Positions 32,710-42,328 are shown, counted from the stretch's first letter. The stretch: 64,000 nucleotides of DNA from Planctomycetota bacterium (GCA_029259945.1 JAJDEF010000031.1:1-64000), one strand, 5' to 3'. The notes: generated by a model from the sequence alone, not told the origin. Translations and numbers: made by a program.

Positions 32710-35700
32710 ATGATGAGCAAAATTGGAAGCAGTGCATTGAATGTAGTCGCCGATGGGTTCCAGCGAGTCGTACTGACTTTGGTCGTGCTTCTCAGCATGA
32801 CTGGATATTCCATCGCTCAGGAATCAGCGAATACGCAAGACGACAACGTCGCGACTGTGGCAGAAGTGGCAGAGGATGTTGCTGAATCCGCGGAACCGGT
32901 TTCGGCAGAGAGTCGTACTGACGCTGCTGTTCCGGCAACCGAGGATGCGCCGGCTGCTGAGGAATCTGCACTGCCAGGGTTTATTCTACTTGCGATCGTG
33001 ATAGCGCTGTTTGTGGTACCAATGTTTGTGGGCAGCCGCTTAGCGAAATCGTTAAAAATGCCCGACCATGGTTGGAAGTTTTCGCTGGCGATGGGCACGT
33101 TGGCAGCTGCAGCGGTGGTGATTTATCAAGGCGAGATTAAGTTTGGCCCTGATCTTAGCGGCGGTATCACGTTGATCTACGAGCTGCAGGATATCGCAGC
33201 CCAAGTGGATGACGATGCGTCAGAAGCCGATCCTTCAGCAGAGCAGGATCAGTCGGGTGCAGCCAAGAAGCGGCTTGTTCAGCAGCTGATAGGTGCCTTG
33301 AGCGAGCGCGTTGATCCCAGCGGAACGAAGGAAGTCACGATTCGAGCCTACGGGCCTGGGCAGATTGAAATCATCATTCCGAAGGCGAGTCAGCAGGAAC
33401 TCGATTTCATCGAACGAAGAATTTATACCGCAGGTGCTTTGGAATTTCGGATCACCGCTTCTCCAGTTTTTGCTAAGCATCGCCACATTATCGAGCTTGC
33501 TAATTTGCTGCCTCCTGGCGAAAACGAAGTGCGATTGGATGACAAGAAAGCTGCCCAGTGGATGGCCTACGATGCCGACAAGTTTGGCTCGTCCGATCAT
33601 TTAGTCACTCGCATTGCAGGCAGTGTGCCACAAGCCTTGGTCATGATGAACGACGGGTCGGATGTGACAGGCGAGTATCTCAAGCGTTCTTCAGCCGGCT
33701 TCGACCAAAAAGGCCGTCCCGAGGTGCGATTTGCTTTCAATCAGTTAGGCGCATTCCATTTTGGAAAGCTTACAGGTAAACATGTTCCGAATCCTTCAGG
33801 ACAAGAATATCACCTCGGGATTATTCTCGATAAAAAGTTACTTTCTGCCCCGTCGATTCGAGAGAAGATTACGAGCCAAGGCCAAATCACCGGATCGATG
33901 GGTAAAGAAGAAGTCGATTTTATTGTTGGCATTCTCAATGCGGGTAGTTTGCCGGCAGCGTTGAATAAAGATCCAATCAGTCGTGAGCAGATTAGCCCAA
34001 CTCTGGGTGCCGAGACGGTGGCGATGGGTAGAACCGCGATTCTCTACTCCTTGGCTGCAGTCATGGTCTTTATGCTGATCTACTATCGCTTTGCGGGCGT
34101 AGTGGCCTGTGTTGCCTTGACGGCCAACTTGTTGCTGATTCTCGGCTTGATGGTTCTTTTCAAGGCCGCGTTTACTCTGCCAGGACTTGCCGGTTTGGTG
34201 CTTACCATCGGTATGTCGGTGGACGCCAACGTCCTGATTTTTGAGCGAATACGCGAAGAGCGCAAACGGGGTGCGGCATTGCGGATGGCAATTCGTAACG
34301 GTTTTGCCCGGGCAACCCAGACCATCGTCGATGCCAATGTCACCACGTTGATTACGGCGATCGTGATCTACAAGATTGCTCCTGACAACGTGAAGGGTTT
34401 CGGCGTTACGTTGATCATTGGTATTTTGATGAGTATGTACGCGGCAATTTTCTTGTCGCGGATCATCTTCGACGTGGCTGAGAAATCTCGAAAGATTAGC
34501 GACTTGGGGATGGCTCAGATTATTGGTCAAACCAATTTTAATTTCCTTAACAAGCGATTTATTGGAGCGATTGCTTCATTTGCATTGATCGGTGTTGGAA
34601 TCGGAGCGGTAACTCAACGGGGTGCCGACTTGCTGAATATCGATTTTACCGGCGGTAGCTCGGTCACCTTGGTTTTGAATGACGATGCGATCATGCCGTA
34701 CGCTGAGGTCAAAAGCCTGCTCGACGAGACAGCGCTTAAAGACAAGAACCTTTCGCTAGTCGAGGTAGGTGATACGCAAACGCAATACAAAGTGAGTAGC
34801 GTCAACCAGGACGTTGAAGAAGTCCAGGAGATTTTGCACACAACGTTTGGCGACAAATTGAAGACTTATCGCGTGGAGTTGAAAGATATTACCCCACTCA
34901 CCAGCCAAACAGACAACGCTGACCCGACCGTCCAGTTAGTCAACTTTCAAGAAGAGGCGGATGGGGAGACTCCCGAGAGCACTACGGAAACTAGCGAGGA
35001 AACTGCGGACACTCCGGCAGAAGAACCGTCCTCGGATGAAGAACCTGTGGATCCTTTTTTGGGGGGCACCAGCGTTAAGCTGAATTTCGACATGGGCGGT
35101 GATTCCGATGAAGATGCGGGTATTGGCTACGATTCGGTGGCGCAATTGGTGCGAGACGCTCTCGATGCAACAGGGCACAGTGGCGCGGCCATGGAAATCT
35201 CGAACCCGGAATACCGGACAGGGAGTGCTCGACGCTATGCCGAGTGGGATGTCAAGTTTGCGTTGCCCGAAGAAGAATCGCGCCAAGTGCTTCACCAATT
35301 AGAGGGCGTGATCAGCAGCCAACCCATCTTTCCTTTAGCCAACAAAATTGGCGGCCGCGTGGCGGGCGATATGAAGACCAAAGCGATTGCTGCGATCCTC
35401 ATTAGTTTGGTGGGTATCGTGGCCTATATTTGGTTCCGTTTTCAACACGTCATGTACGGCCTCGCTGCGGTCGTGGCTTTGATTCACGATGTCTTGGTGA
35501 CTCTAGGAATGATTGCAATCAGTGCCTATGTCGTGAGTAGTATCCCAGGACTTGCGGATGCCTTGCTGATCGAGAAATTCCAAATCAGTTTGCCGATTGT
35601 GGCTGCGTTTTTGACGATCATTGGTTATTCGCTGAACGATACGATCGTCGTGTTCGACCGCATTCGCGAAGTCAAAGGAAAGAGCCCCCACCTCACCAGC

Positions 35701-35922
35701 GAAATGATCAATACGAGCATCAACCAAACGCTTAGCCGAACGTTGCTGACCTCTGCGACGACGCTGCTTTCAGTGATCCTACTCTATACACTCGGTGGTG
35801 ATGGTATCCATGGTTTTGCTTTTTCGCTGGTTGTAGGTGTGATCGTGGGTACGTACAGCTCAGTCTTCATCGCCTCGCCCACGTTGCTCTGGTTGAGTCA
35901 GCGCAGCAAGCAAACGGCGTAG
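32710..35922 (+). CDS. secDF: protein translocase SecD-SecF fusion
   Basis: Proton-driven accessory of SecYEG that pulls secreted proteins out on the periplasmic side. 1070 residues joining SecD and SecF in one chain. N-terminal signal or anchor helix, then an Ala/Glu/Ser-rich linker of about 60 residues, then SecD: FGPDLSGGITL (D1 motif), P1 head with RRIYTAGALEFRIT, NKLLSAPSIREKI-like segment, GILNAGSLPAALN, and six helices including GMSVDANVLIFERIREE. The SecF half starts near FNFLNKRFIGA, with IDFTGGSSVTL, an acidic linker (ETPESTTETSEETADTPAEE), a second head, and NDTIVVFDRIRE near the end. The long acidic insertions are unusual compared with E. coli. A strong hairpin follows at 36257. 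Confidence 0.97.
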   Translation: MMSKIGSSALNVVADGFQRVVLTLVVLLSMTGYSIAQESANTQDDNVATVAEVAEDVAESAEPVSAESRTDAAVPATEDAPAAEESALPGFILLAIVIALFVVPMFVGSRLAKSLKMPDHGWKFSLAMGTLAAAAVVIYQGEIKFGPDLSGGITLIYELQDIAAQVDDDASEADPSAEQDQSGAAKKRLVQQLIGALSERVDPSGTKEVTIRAYGPGQIEIIIPKASQQELDFIERRIYTAGALEFRITASPVFAKHRHIIELANLLPPGENEVRLDDKKAAQWMAYDADKFGSSDHLVTRIAGSVPQALVMMNDGSDVTGEYLKRSSAGFDQKGRPEVRFAFNQLGAFHFGKLTGKHVPNPSGQEYHLGIILDKKLLSAPSIREKITSQGQITGSMGKEEVDFIVGILNAGSLPAALNKDPISREQISPTLGAETVAMGRTAILYSLAAVMVFMLIYYRFAGVVACVALTANLLLILGLMVLFKAAFTLPGLAGLVLTIGMSVDANVLIFERIREERKRGAALRMAIRNGFARATQTIVDANVTTLITAIVIYKIAPDNVKGFGVTLIIGILMSMYAAIFLSRIIFDVAEKSRKISDLGMAQIIGQTNFNFLNKRFIGAIASFALIGVGIGAVTQRGADLLNIDFTGGSSVTLVLNDDAIMPYAEVKSLLDETALKDKNLSLVEVGDTQTQYKVSSVNQDVEEVQEILHTTFGDKLKTYRVELKDITPLTSQTDNADPTVQLVNFQEEADGETPESTTETSEETADTPAEEPSSDEEPVDPFLGGTSVKLNFDMGGDSDEDAGIGYDSVAQLVRDALDATGHSGAAMEISNPEYRTGSARRYAEWDVKFALPEEESRQVLHQLEGVISSQPIFPLANKIGGRVAGDMKTKAIAAILISLVGIVAYIWFRFQHVMYGLAAVVALIHDVLVTLGMIAISAYVVSSIPGLADALLIEKFQISLPIVAAFLTIIGYSLNDTIVVFDRIREVKGKSPHLTSEMINTSINQTLSRTLLTSATTLLSVILLYTLGGDGIHGFAFSLVVGVIVGTYSSVFIASPTLLWLSQRSKQTA

Positions 35923-36336
35923 AACTTTTCAGAGCGAAACACTTGTTCACCGGATTAGCCGTTTTGGCGCTAGCCACGGTTCGGTGGGGTGGTGCCGTTA
36001 GGTCCACCTTATCGTTGGGGTTCTACACGAAACGAATCGATGTGCCGCCGCTTCGCTTTGGCACATCCTTGTATCTTTTCAAGGCCGGCAGGATGTAGCA
36101 TTGGCCCTTGTAATTGTTTCTCTTCCCAAAACGCTGGAAATTTCTTGGATTTGCAACTCATCAGACAAGCAGACCTGCTACAATGACGCAGAGTAGGCAA
36201 ACTGAACTAATTTTTTGGACGTAGAACTAACGAAAAACCCCACATTGCCTGATTCTCACACGGCTTGAGGCCGAGGGAATCTAGCCGTGTGGGGTTTTTT
36301 TGCGCCTTCATTTACAACTTTGAAACGAGAACTGCA
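35923..36336. other. intergenic region with hairpins after secDF
   Basis: 414 bases without a credible gene. It holds the terminator-like hairpin at 36257-36302 and a shorter inverted pair ATGTGCC/GGCACAT at about 36040-36066. No promoter could be assigned with confidence. Confidence 0.5.
36257..36302 (+). terminator. rho-independent terminator-like hairpin after secDF
   Basis: CACACGGCT (36257-36265) pairs with AGCCGTGTG (36283-36291), a 9-base stem, directly followed by GGG and a run of eight T. A second, wider pairing is possible between AACCCCACA just upstream (about 36236-36244) and TGTGGGGTT, which would give an alternative longer structure also usable on the opposite strand because it begins with a run of A. 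Confidence 0.75.
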
Positions 36337-36729
36337 ATGAAGTTGCTATACGAAGTCATATCAAACAGTTTACCTCTAAGTGTTCTCCTGCTCTTATCTT
36401 GCTCTGCGATGGACTGCATTGCTTATGGGTGGGGCGCAATTCAAACAGCAGTGCTGACAGCCCGACTAGCGCCCGACACAAATACTCCTTTTAGGAATTT
36501 CTCCCGTAGCGATTTGAGTGACGATGGTAAGCTCGTATTTTCGGAAGAATTCTCGCCTGGAATGAGCGTAATTACCCCTACTAAATTTCTTATACTGCCT
36601 ATGCTCCGGCCTTACAGTCGAGGTCCTGTACCGCCAGATACTCACGGCCGCGAGCATCCGAGTACGTTCGTTTCGGATTGGGCATCTCATCTTATTAGAA
36701 TAGCTATACAACCGAAGGTTAACTCATGA
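36337..36729 (+). CDS. secreted protein fragment, possibly truncated DUF7453-like
   Basis: 130 residues: a signal peptide (MKLLYEVISNSLPLSVLLLLSCSAMDCIAYG), then ALxxRLAPDTNTPFRNFSRSDLSDDGKLVFSEEFSPG. The latter resembles the opening of planctomycete secreted proteins built of tandem units (typical form: TGDPAPGT..TF..F..P.LND.GQVAF), here ending after a single unit. The remaining 50 residues (PYSRGPVPPDTHGRE...) have no family look, so the gene may be truncated or frameshifted. It overlaps the next gene by ATGA, implying translational coupling with the PEP-CTERM protein. Gene reality moderate, family assignment low. Confidence 0.5.
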   Translation: MKLLYEVISNSLPLSVLLLLSCSAMDCIAYGWGAIQTAVLTARLAPDTNTPFRNFSRSDLSDDGKLVFSEEFSPGMSVITPTKFLILPMLRPYSRGPVPPDTHGREHPSTFVSDWASHLIRIAIQPKVNS

Positions 36730-37508
36730 GATCGTTTTCTCTCCTCGCATTTCTTGTTGGATGCTTAGTCTCTTTAGGAGACCTTGCCAGTGCAAGTCAA
36801 ATGTTCTCCGCCTCCGGAGTTGGAGGTATCGGGCTGCACTCCATAGACCAAGCGATTGGCGAACCCACACGCATAATGGATCTTCCGTTTGATGTGACTG
36901 ACTTGGCTAGTAACGGCCAATCCGGCAATGCGTTCGTTTGGTCGGTTTCAGCTTTTTCCAATCAGTTGGCCAAGATTCGACCTGCTACAGAAGAAGTAGT
37001 ATCGATCGTAGCCCTAAACGGGTCTATCGATGCAATAGCGATAGACCCGACTGACTCAACTTTCTTTGGTGTAGGAGGCACCCAGTTATTTGAGATTTCC
37101 CCTGCTACAGGAGAACTAACGGTTATTGGGGATCTATCTTTGCCGGTGAGTATTAATTCATTGACCTTCGGCCTCGATGGTACGTTATTCGGGCTTGGAA
37201 GCTCATCGTTGTATTCCATAAACACATCGGATGCTTCAGTCAGTGTCATCAACGATTCGCTTTCTGTTTCGTCATCATTGGGGGGAATCGCAGTCCATCC
37301 TAGCGATGGCACCATGTTCATGGTGAGCCTGGGCATTGATGGATACAAGCTCTTCACAGTCGATATTTCGGACGGTTTTCTGACGCCAATAGGTGATACA
37401 CTTACTCGGCCTACAGGACTTGCATTTGCGACGATTCCAGAGCCAACTACTTCATCATTGCTGTTCATCTTTGCGAGCTTTTGGATCATTCGCCAAAGGC
37501 CAAGATAG
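36726..37508 (+). CDS. PEP-CTERM sorting-signal secreted protein
   Basis: 260 residues: signal peptide (MRSFSLLAFLVGCLVSLGDLASA), then repeated strands with propeller-like units: AIAIDPTDSTFFGVGGTQLFEISPATGELTVIGDL, NSLTFGLDGTLFGLGSSSLYSINT, GIAVHPSDGTMFMVS..GYKLFTVDI. The end, IPEPTTSSLLFIFASFWIIRQRPR (residues 237-260), is a textbook PEP-CTERM signal: PEP motif, membrane helix and basic tail, recognised by exosortase. No exosortase gene is in the window. Function of the body unknown; such proteins are common in planctomycete exteriors. Confidence 0.88.
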   Translation: MRSFSLLAFLVGCLVSLGDLASASQMFSASGVGGIGLHSIDQAIGEPTRIMDLPFDVTDLASNGQSGNAFVWSVSAFSNQLAKIRPATEEVVSIVALNGSIDAIAIDPTDSTFFGVGGTQLFEISPATGELTVIGDLSLPVSINSLTFGLDGTLFGLGSSSLYSINTSDASVSVINDSLSVSSSLGGIAVHPSDGTMFMVSLGIDGYKLFTVDISDGFLTPIGDTLTRPTGLAFATIPEPTTSSLLFIFASFWIIRQRPR

Positions 37509-37831
37509 ACTTTCCCGCTTCTGACTCTTCTAGCGAAAGAATCATGCGGTGTGCGTAGCACAAGAAGAGAATCCCGCATTGCCTCTTGTCGCAAGCGACA
37601 CCGACACTTGTCCGAATAATGTCCTAACAATGGCAGGAGCTAGACCGCGTCGGCTTCATCACAGGTGTTGCCGTCAGGGTTTGCGCGATCGGAATGAGTT
37701 GCCATGATTTGCTAGCGACTGCGCGGTATCGGGCGAAGCGACTCACCTGCGGCAATCTTAGAATCCGAAGCTGATGCTAGAGGGAGATGTCTCTTGGTGT
37801 CCTAGGGTAGCCTCTTTTTTGCGGATTCATT
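37509..37831. other. intergenic region without recognisable feature
   Basis: 323 bases between the PEP-CTERM gene and the LysM gene. A small hairpin (TTGTCGCAAGCGACA, around 37588-37602) is present; otherwise no gene, promoter or repeat was recognised. Confidence 0.4.
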
Positions 37832-38407
37832 GTGAGCAGAACCAGGAAATTGCTGACGGTTGGTTTGATTCTTGGGTTTGGCTTTGGTTTGGCCTGGCCA
37901 TTTCGTAAGACGGGTGATCAAGCTGCTGCACCCTCCTTGCCACATGACCAGCAGGCCGGCAATGTGTTCGCCACTACGCCTTCCTCCTCGATCCAGTCAT
38001 CGGGAATGAGCCCCACGAGCAATCCCCCTGCACGGCATGTGGTTGCAAAAATGGCTAGCACCTCAGAGCGTGCCGTTGCGATATCGGGTTCGGCAAGTTT
38101 CGATTTGGCCAACCATCCGGTGACCCCAACCGCCCCACTGCGTGTGGCAAAGCCTTCTGCGCGTTCGGTTTACTCAACGGTCAATCAAGAATCAGCGAGG
38201 GAGCCTGAGGATGCGTGGTCTGAAGAGGTTCTGCACATCGTTCGAAATACCGACACGCTGGAAAAGCTTGCCGAGCGTTATCTGGGTGACGGGGGTCGCG
38301 CGCTAGAAATTTTCGATCTTAACCGCGATCAACTCGACAACCCGCACCTGTTGCCGATCGGGGCAAAATTGCGAATTCCTGTCGATGCAGCGCGTATGGT
38401 GAACTGA
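37832..38407 (+). CDS. LysM-domain membrane-anchored protein
   Basis: 191 residues starting with GTG. A signal-anchor helix (LLTVGLILGFGFGLAWPF) is followed by about 110 residues of Ser/Ala/Pro/Thr-rich linker and a C-terminal LysM module: HIVRNTDTLEKLAERYLGDG, ALEIFDLNRDQLDNPHLLPIGAKLRIP. LysM binds N-acetylglucosamine polymers such as peptidoglycan or chitin, so the protein may link membrane and cell wall. It is convergent with the hydrolase homologue at 38504. Confidence 0.85.
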   Translation: MSRTRKLLTVGLILGFGFGLAWPFRKTGDQAAAPSLPHDQQAGNVFATTPSSSIQSSGMSPTSNPPARHVVAKMASTSERAVAISGSASFDLANHPVTPTAPLRVAKPSARSVYSTVNQESAREPEDAWSEEVLHIVRNTDTLEKLAERYLGDGGRALEIFDLNRDQLDNPHLLPIGAKLRIPVDAARMVN

Positions 38408-38440
38408 CCTTTGGGCAAGTATCACTGTTGCGTAAGCGGC

Positions 38441-38465
38441 ACTCCGACCAGGATGGTCGGGCTAT
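38441..38465. repeat. 25-base hairpin repeat, copy 1
   Basis: ACTCCGACCAGGATGGTCGG followed by GCTAT. CCGACC (38444-38449) pairs perfectly with GGTCGG (38455-38460) around loop AGGAT. The copy at 46206-46230 differs at two positions only, and these form a compensatory pair. It lies between convergent genes and could serve as a terminator or REP-like element. Confidence 0.65.
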
Positions 38466-38503
38466 AGGCGTGGGCGAGCGGAAAACTCGAATGAGAAACG
38501 CTC

Positions 38504-39463
38504 TTAGTTGTTTGCTTTGCGTGGAATCCACTCGAAGGATTGCGACATCAGCCGCGCGTCTAAAAACGTGTGGATGAGATTCAGCATATTGAAGTTTGGG
38601 TCGGTCAATAGTTTCGTCCCCTGAAGACGTGTGGGCAGTGAGATCAGGAATAGATCTTGCTTTTCTTGTCGTTGGTCAGGACGTATCTTATTGGGGTCGT
38701 CATGATACTTTAGTAGGAGTTTGTAAACTCTATTCGCATCTTTCTCTGCCCTCGCAGCTTGTGAGCCTACTACGAGCATGATGGATAACTTCTCTCGGAC
38801 ATCTGCTTGCCTCAAAGGCTCCCGCATCGCTAGTCCATATGCACTCCATTTTGGCGAAGCGAGGATCAGTGCTTTGACGTCCTGACCCTGTTTGCGCTGT
38901 GCAAGTTGAGGGACATCCCAGTCGTAGGCGGCATAGGCTGCGGCGACGTTGGCACCCATTCCCGAGCCAATGAGACAAAGTTTGTTAAGATTTAATTTGC
39001 CGGCATCATTTTCTTTCAACAAAAACTTTCGCACGGCTTCCATGTCGCGATAGACCATGTTGCTAAAATCTGCTTTTTTGAGCCGATCGGCTTCAAGTGT
39101 ACGGGTTTGTCCATTCGGGGTAGTCATCCGAGTACTTTCACCATGCCCACGAAGGTCGACCGTAAGCACCGCATAGGACGAGTAGCCTTCTTGCGAAGGG
39201 TTTTGTAACTCTCTGGCTAGAGAATCAAAGACGGCACGACTCTCTTCGTGGTCGTGAAGCATGACAATGGGCACCGCCTCTTGGCCCAGGTTGCTCGGGT
39301 AATAGGTCGCTTTGAGCGTGACGCCATCTTTGGTATTGAGCGAGATTTCCTGAGGTTGATTTGCCCGAGAACCGTACGGTTGTGCTAATGCAATGGAGTC
39401 GCTGTATGCATATCCGCAAAGGATTCCCAAGACCATGAAAAATTGGGGGTGTGGACGACGCAT
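38504..39463 (-). CDS. secreted alpha/beta-hydrolase-fold protein, catalytic serine apparently missing
   Basis: 319 residues from ATG 39463, which has GAGGA about five bases ahead (the frame opens at 39511). A signal peptide (to about ALAQ, residue 28) precedes an alpha/beta-hydrolase core: VPIVMLHDHEESRAVFDSLARELQ, VLTVDLRGHGESTRM and LCLIGSGMGANVAAAYAAYDW. In the nucleophile elbow G-x-S-x-G the serine position appears to be glycine (GSGMG), so ester hydrolysis by the usual triad is doubtful; it may be a non-catalytic fold member or the elbow may be shifted by one. Function unknown. Lies on the minus strand between the LysM and VWA genes. Confidence 0.75.
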   Translation of the reverse strand: MRRPHPQFFMVLGILCGYAYSDSIALAQPYGSRANQPQEISLNTKDGVTLKATYYPSNLGQEAVPIVMLHDHEESRAVFDSLARELQNPSQEGYSSYAVLTVDLRGHGESTRMTTPNGQTRTLEADRLKKADFSNMVYRDMEAVRKFLLKENDAGKLNLNKLCLIGSGMGANVAAAYAAYDWDVPQLAQRKQGQDVKALILASPKWSAYGLAMREPLRQADVREKLSIMLVVGSQAARAEKDANRVYKLLLKYHDDPNKIRPDQRQEKQDLFLISLPTRLQGTKLLTDPNFNMLNLIHTFLDARLMSQSFEWIPRKANN

Positions 39464-39674
39464 ATTTTCCTCAAAGCTTAGATATCTGAGTGGGTGGTAG
39501 CCGGCAGACAATTTCCCGTAAAAAGCCCGTGCAATCTATCATACCGCGCCCAACTTGCCGTGGCACGGCCAATGAAGTGCCAGACCTTAAGAATTTGCAG
39601 CGCTTGCCCTGGTTTGCGGGGTTAGACAGAATAGTAGGTAGAGGATTCTCTGGGGCAGAAAATAGAGGCATGGC

Positions 39675-41660
39675 ATGACTCTTTTGCGGCGAACGACTGG
39701 GACAGAAGGTGCTGCACCTGTCGATAGGCTACCGTCAATTACTCGGAATGTGACCGCATGGTTTGCTAGTTTTGGCATCCATGCTCTTCTGCTGTTTGGG
39801 TTGGCAGTTGCCACTTTGGCTTTACCACACGAGCGAGACAAGCTGACTCTGTCTTATGAGCCTGTGGAACTGCCTGAAGAGACCGAACCGCTTTCAGAAG
39901 AGTTTCTTTCGTCGGATCGGCCGATGGAAGACTTGGGTGCGCTAAGCCAGTCTCGCGATTCCTCGGCACTTGCATCAGCCACGGTCATCGAGGAGCATTC
40001 GCTCGTGTTGTTCGAACCTGAGATGATCACCGACTACGGCGAACGTTTAGTGATCGAAGTCGACTCGCCCATTTTTGAAGGGCCCGAGATTACCGACGAC
40101 TTGCCGGTACAAGGGGCGGGTAGTGTTGGAACCACCGGCGCGATGGGGGCCATCGATCGTATCACCCACGAGATACTCACTTCGGTTGAGCAGCAACCAA
40201 CGCTTGTCGTTTGGCTCTTTGATCAGTCGGGAAGCCTTCGCAAAGAACGTGAGCGAATTCTTGATCGATTTCATGGCATCTACGAACAACTTGGTTTGAT
40301 CGAAGCCGCTAATAATCCGGCATTCCATCAACATGACGATAAGCCCATGCTGACGGCCGTTGTTGGATTTGGCGAGCAGGTTCATGTACTGACTCCTCAA
40401 CCCACCGACCAACTTGAGGAAATCGAGGCTGCAGTCGCAGCGATCGAAGACGATGCCTCGGGGCGAGAAAACGTCTTTCGTGCCGTAGCCAGCGTGGCTG
40501 AGAAGTATCGCAATTATCGTCTGTCACGGCATGGTCGGCGCAATGTGATGATCATTGTTTTTACCGACGAGTCGGGCGACGACGTGAACGAAGCGGGCGC
40601 AACGGTCGATCTTTGCCGCAAATTGGCCATGCCGGTCTATATCGTGGGTCGACCTGCGCCGTTCGGCCGTCGAACCGCTTATGTGAAGTGGATTGACCCC
40701 GATCCTAATTTTGATCAGCGTCCACAATGGGTGCCGGTAAGTTTGGGGCCCGAGACACTGTTGCCAGAGCGGCTCAAGCTGCATTTTCTTGGTGCTGATG
40801 GTCGGGACGAACTGCTTGACTCGGGCTACGGCCCTTATGAGTTGACCCGACTTTGCTATGAAACGGGGGGGCTCTATTTTGCTGCCCACCCCAATCGTGC
40901 CGTGGGGCGTCGAGTGAGCGGGCGCGAAACGACAGAGCTGGCTACCCACTTTGCCGCTTTTTTTGATCCCAAAGTGATGCGGCGTTATCAGCCTGATTAT
41001 ATTTCGGTATTGGAGTATCGGCATCGTTTGAACAAGAATCGTGCCTGCCGTGCGCTGACCGAGGCTGCGCAGCTCTCTTGGACCACCCCGATTGACGGGG
41101 TTCGAACAAGGTTCCCTAAGCGAAACGAAGCGGAGCTTGCGGAATTGCTTTCCCGTTCGCAACGGGCTGCGGCGATTCGCCAGCCGAAGGTTGACCAGCT
41201 TTACCAAATTTTGCTGAGTGGCGAGTCGGCTCGCGGTGGGATTGAAAGCCCACGATGGCAGGCGGGCTACGACTTAGCGATGGGGCGCGTGTTGGCAACG
41301 AAAGTACGAATCGACGGCTACAATGCGACACTGGCCATTGCAAAGCAAGGCATGGCATTCAAAGACCCAGAGAATAACACCTGGGTATTAAAAACGGATT
41401 CCACTTTTTCAAACAGTAGTCTGGAAAAGTTGGCCAAGAAGGCAGAAGATTATTTGAATCGGGTAATCGATGAGCACACGAATACCCCCTGGGCGCTGCT
41501 TGCGCAACGCGAATTAAAAAGCCCTTTGGGTTGGCGCTGGGACGAAACGAGCACCTATTTGCCACCCCTTGAGCAACCCAGCGGTAATGCCAGACCTCAG
41601 CGGCCCCGTCGGGTGCCTCGGCCTACAGGACCCCCTCGCCGCAATCCTCCTGCGCTCTAG
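39675..41660 (+). CDS. von Willebrand factor A-domain membrane protein
   Basis: 661 residues. One membrane helix near residues 28-50 (AWFASFGIHALLLFGLAVATLAL), an acidic stretch, then a VWA domain from about residue 175: VVWLFDQSGSLRKER has the DxSxS metal-site start at 183-187, and IIVFTDESGDDVNEAG carries the later Asp/Ser. The domain continues to CRKLAMPVYIVGRPAPFGRR. The rest (to 661) contains a helical segment and a Pro/Arg-rich end (QPSGNARPQRPRRVPRP). VWA proteins mediate metal-dependent protein contacts; the planctomycete role is unknown. It is convergent with the lipoprotein gene that ends 3 bases away. Confidence 0.85.
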   Translation: MTLLRRTTGTEGAAPVDRLPSITRNVTAWFASFGIHALLLFGLAVATLALPHERDKLTLSYEPVELPEETEPLSEEFLSSDRPMEDLGALSQSRDSSALASATVIEEHSLVLFEPEMITDYGERLVIEVDSPIFEGPEITDDLPVQGAGSVGTTGAMGAIDRITHEILTSVEQQPTLVVWLFDQSGSLRKERERILDRFHGIYEQLGLIEAANNPAFHQHDDKPMLTAVVGFGEQVHVLTPQPTDQLEEIEAAVAAIEDDASGRENVFRAVASVAEKYRNYRLSRHGRRNVMIIVFTDESGDDVNEAGATVDLCRKLAMPVYIVGRPAPFGRRTAYVKWIDPDPNFDQRPQWVPVSLGPETLLPERLKLHFLGADGRDELLDSGYGPYELTRLCYETGGLYFAAHPNRAVGRRVSGRETTELATHFAAFFDPKVMRRYQPDYISVLEYRHRLNKNRACRALTEAAQLSWTTPIDGVRTRFPKRNEAELAELLSRSQRAAAIRQPKVDQLYQILLSGESARGGIESPRWQAGYDLAMGRVLATKVRIDGYNATLAIAKQGMAFKDPENNTWVLKTDSTFSNSSLEKLAKKAEDYLNRVIDEHTNTPWALLAQRELKSPLGWRWDETSTYLPPLEQPSGNARPQRPRRVPRPTGPPRRNPPAL

Positions 41661-41662
41661 GC

Positions 41663-42328
41663 TTACTGATTCGCGACAGCATCGAGGGCGAAGGATGCGT
41701 TGGGATTGTGTTTGTAGAAGTACTCTGAAATCTGGCTGGAGACCACTTCGATAAACTGGCGTTGGAACTGCTGTACTGGCTTATCTGCAGCGGGGATGCC
41801 GCTGTTACGTGGAAATAAGATTTGACCGATGTTTCGTTCCCAGACTAAGCGGCCACGGCTGGCCATGTCGTAGACCGTGACTTGGACTTCGGCGTTGCCC
41901 TGGTAGAGCGTGGTGCCTTTGTAGAGATCGAAATTATCCATCTCGATATAAACAATCCGCGTTGCTTTGACGGCTCGTCCGAGATCTTTGAAGTTATCCC
42001 AATCTTGCTCGTCAATCCAATTGTCGACTTCGCTCGGGCTGACGACGTCGATACCAGGGACGTTGGCTTCGAGCATTTTGCTTACCCGTTTGCCGATACT
42101 ACGCGCCGCTCCGGCGTGGCGATACTCGTTGGAAGATGGTGGGCGACAAACGACCACCACGCGCTGATCTTCCAGTAATTCACACTCGGCGGGCACGACG
42201 TTTCCGCCTTGCCACAGATAAATTCCGGTTGCCAAGATGGAGTGGACACAGCCTGAGGTCGAAACGACGACCAATGCCAGTAGCGCTGTAAAAATGCGCG
42301 AATGTTGTAGGGAGAAAGAGCGATCCAT
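41663..42328 (-). CDS. hypothetical lipoprotein
   Basis: 221 residues from ATG 42328 (ATG 42331 is adjacent; AAGGA lies about eight bases before 42328). Signal peptide with lipobox STSGC (near residue 26). The body contains RVVVVCRPPSSNEYRHAGAARSIGKRVSKML, VSPSEVDNWID, ATRIVYIEMDNFDLYKGTTLYQGNAEVQVTVYDM and RGRLVWERNIGQILFPRN, a compact alpha/beta plan that recalls envelope proteins assembling on the outer membrane. Not assigned further. Lies downstream of the DUF2752 gene in the same direction. Confidence 0.8.
   Translation of the reverse strand: MDRSFSLQHSRIFTALLALVVVSTSGCVHSILATGIYLWQGGNVVPAECELLEDQRVVVVCRPPSSNEYRHAGAARSIGKRVSKMLEANVPGIDVVSPSEVDNWIDEQDWDNFKDLGRAVKATRIVYIEMDNFDLYKGTTLYQGNAEVQVTVYDMASRGRLVWERNIGQILFPRNSGIPAADKPVQQFQRQFIEVVSSQISEYFYKHNPNASFALDAVANQ

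Noticed and set aside
36040-36066. ATGTGCC...GGCACAT inverted pair considered as a tRNA arm or riboswitch
   Set aside because: Only a short hairpin; no cloverleaf and no conserved riboswitch core around it.
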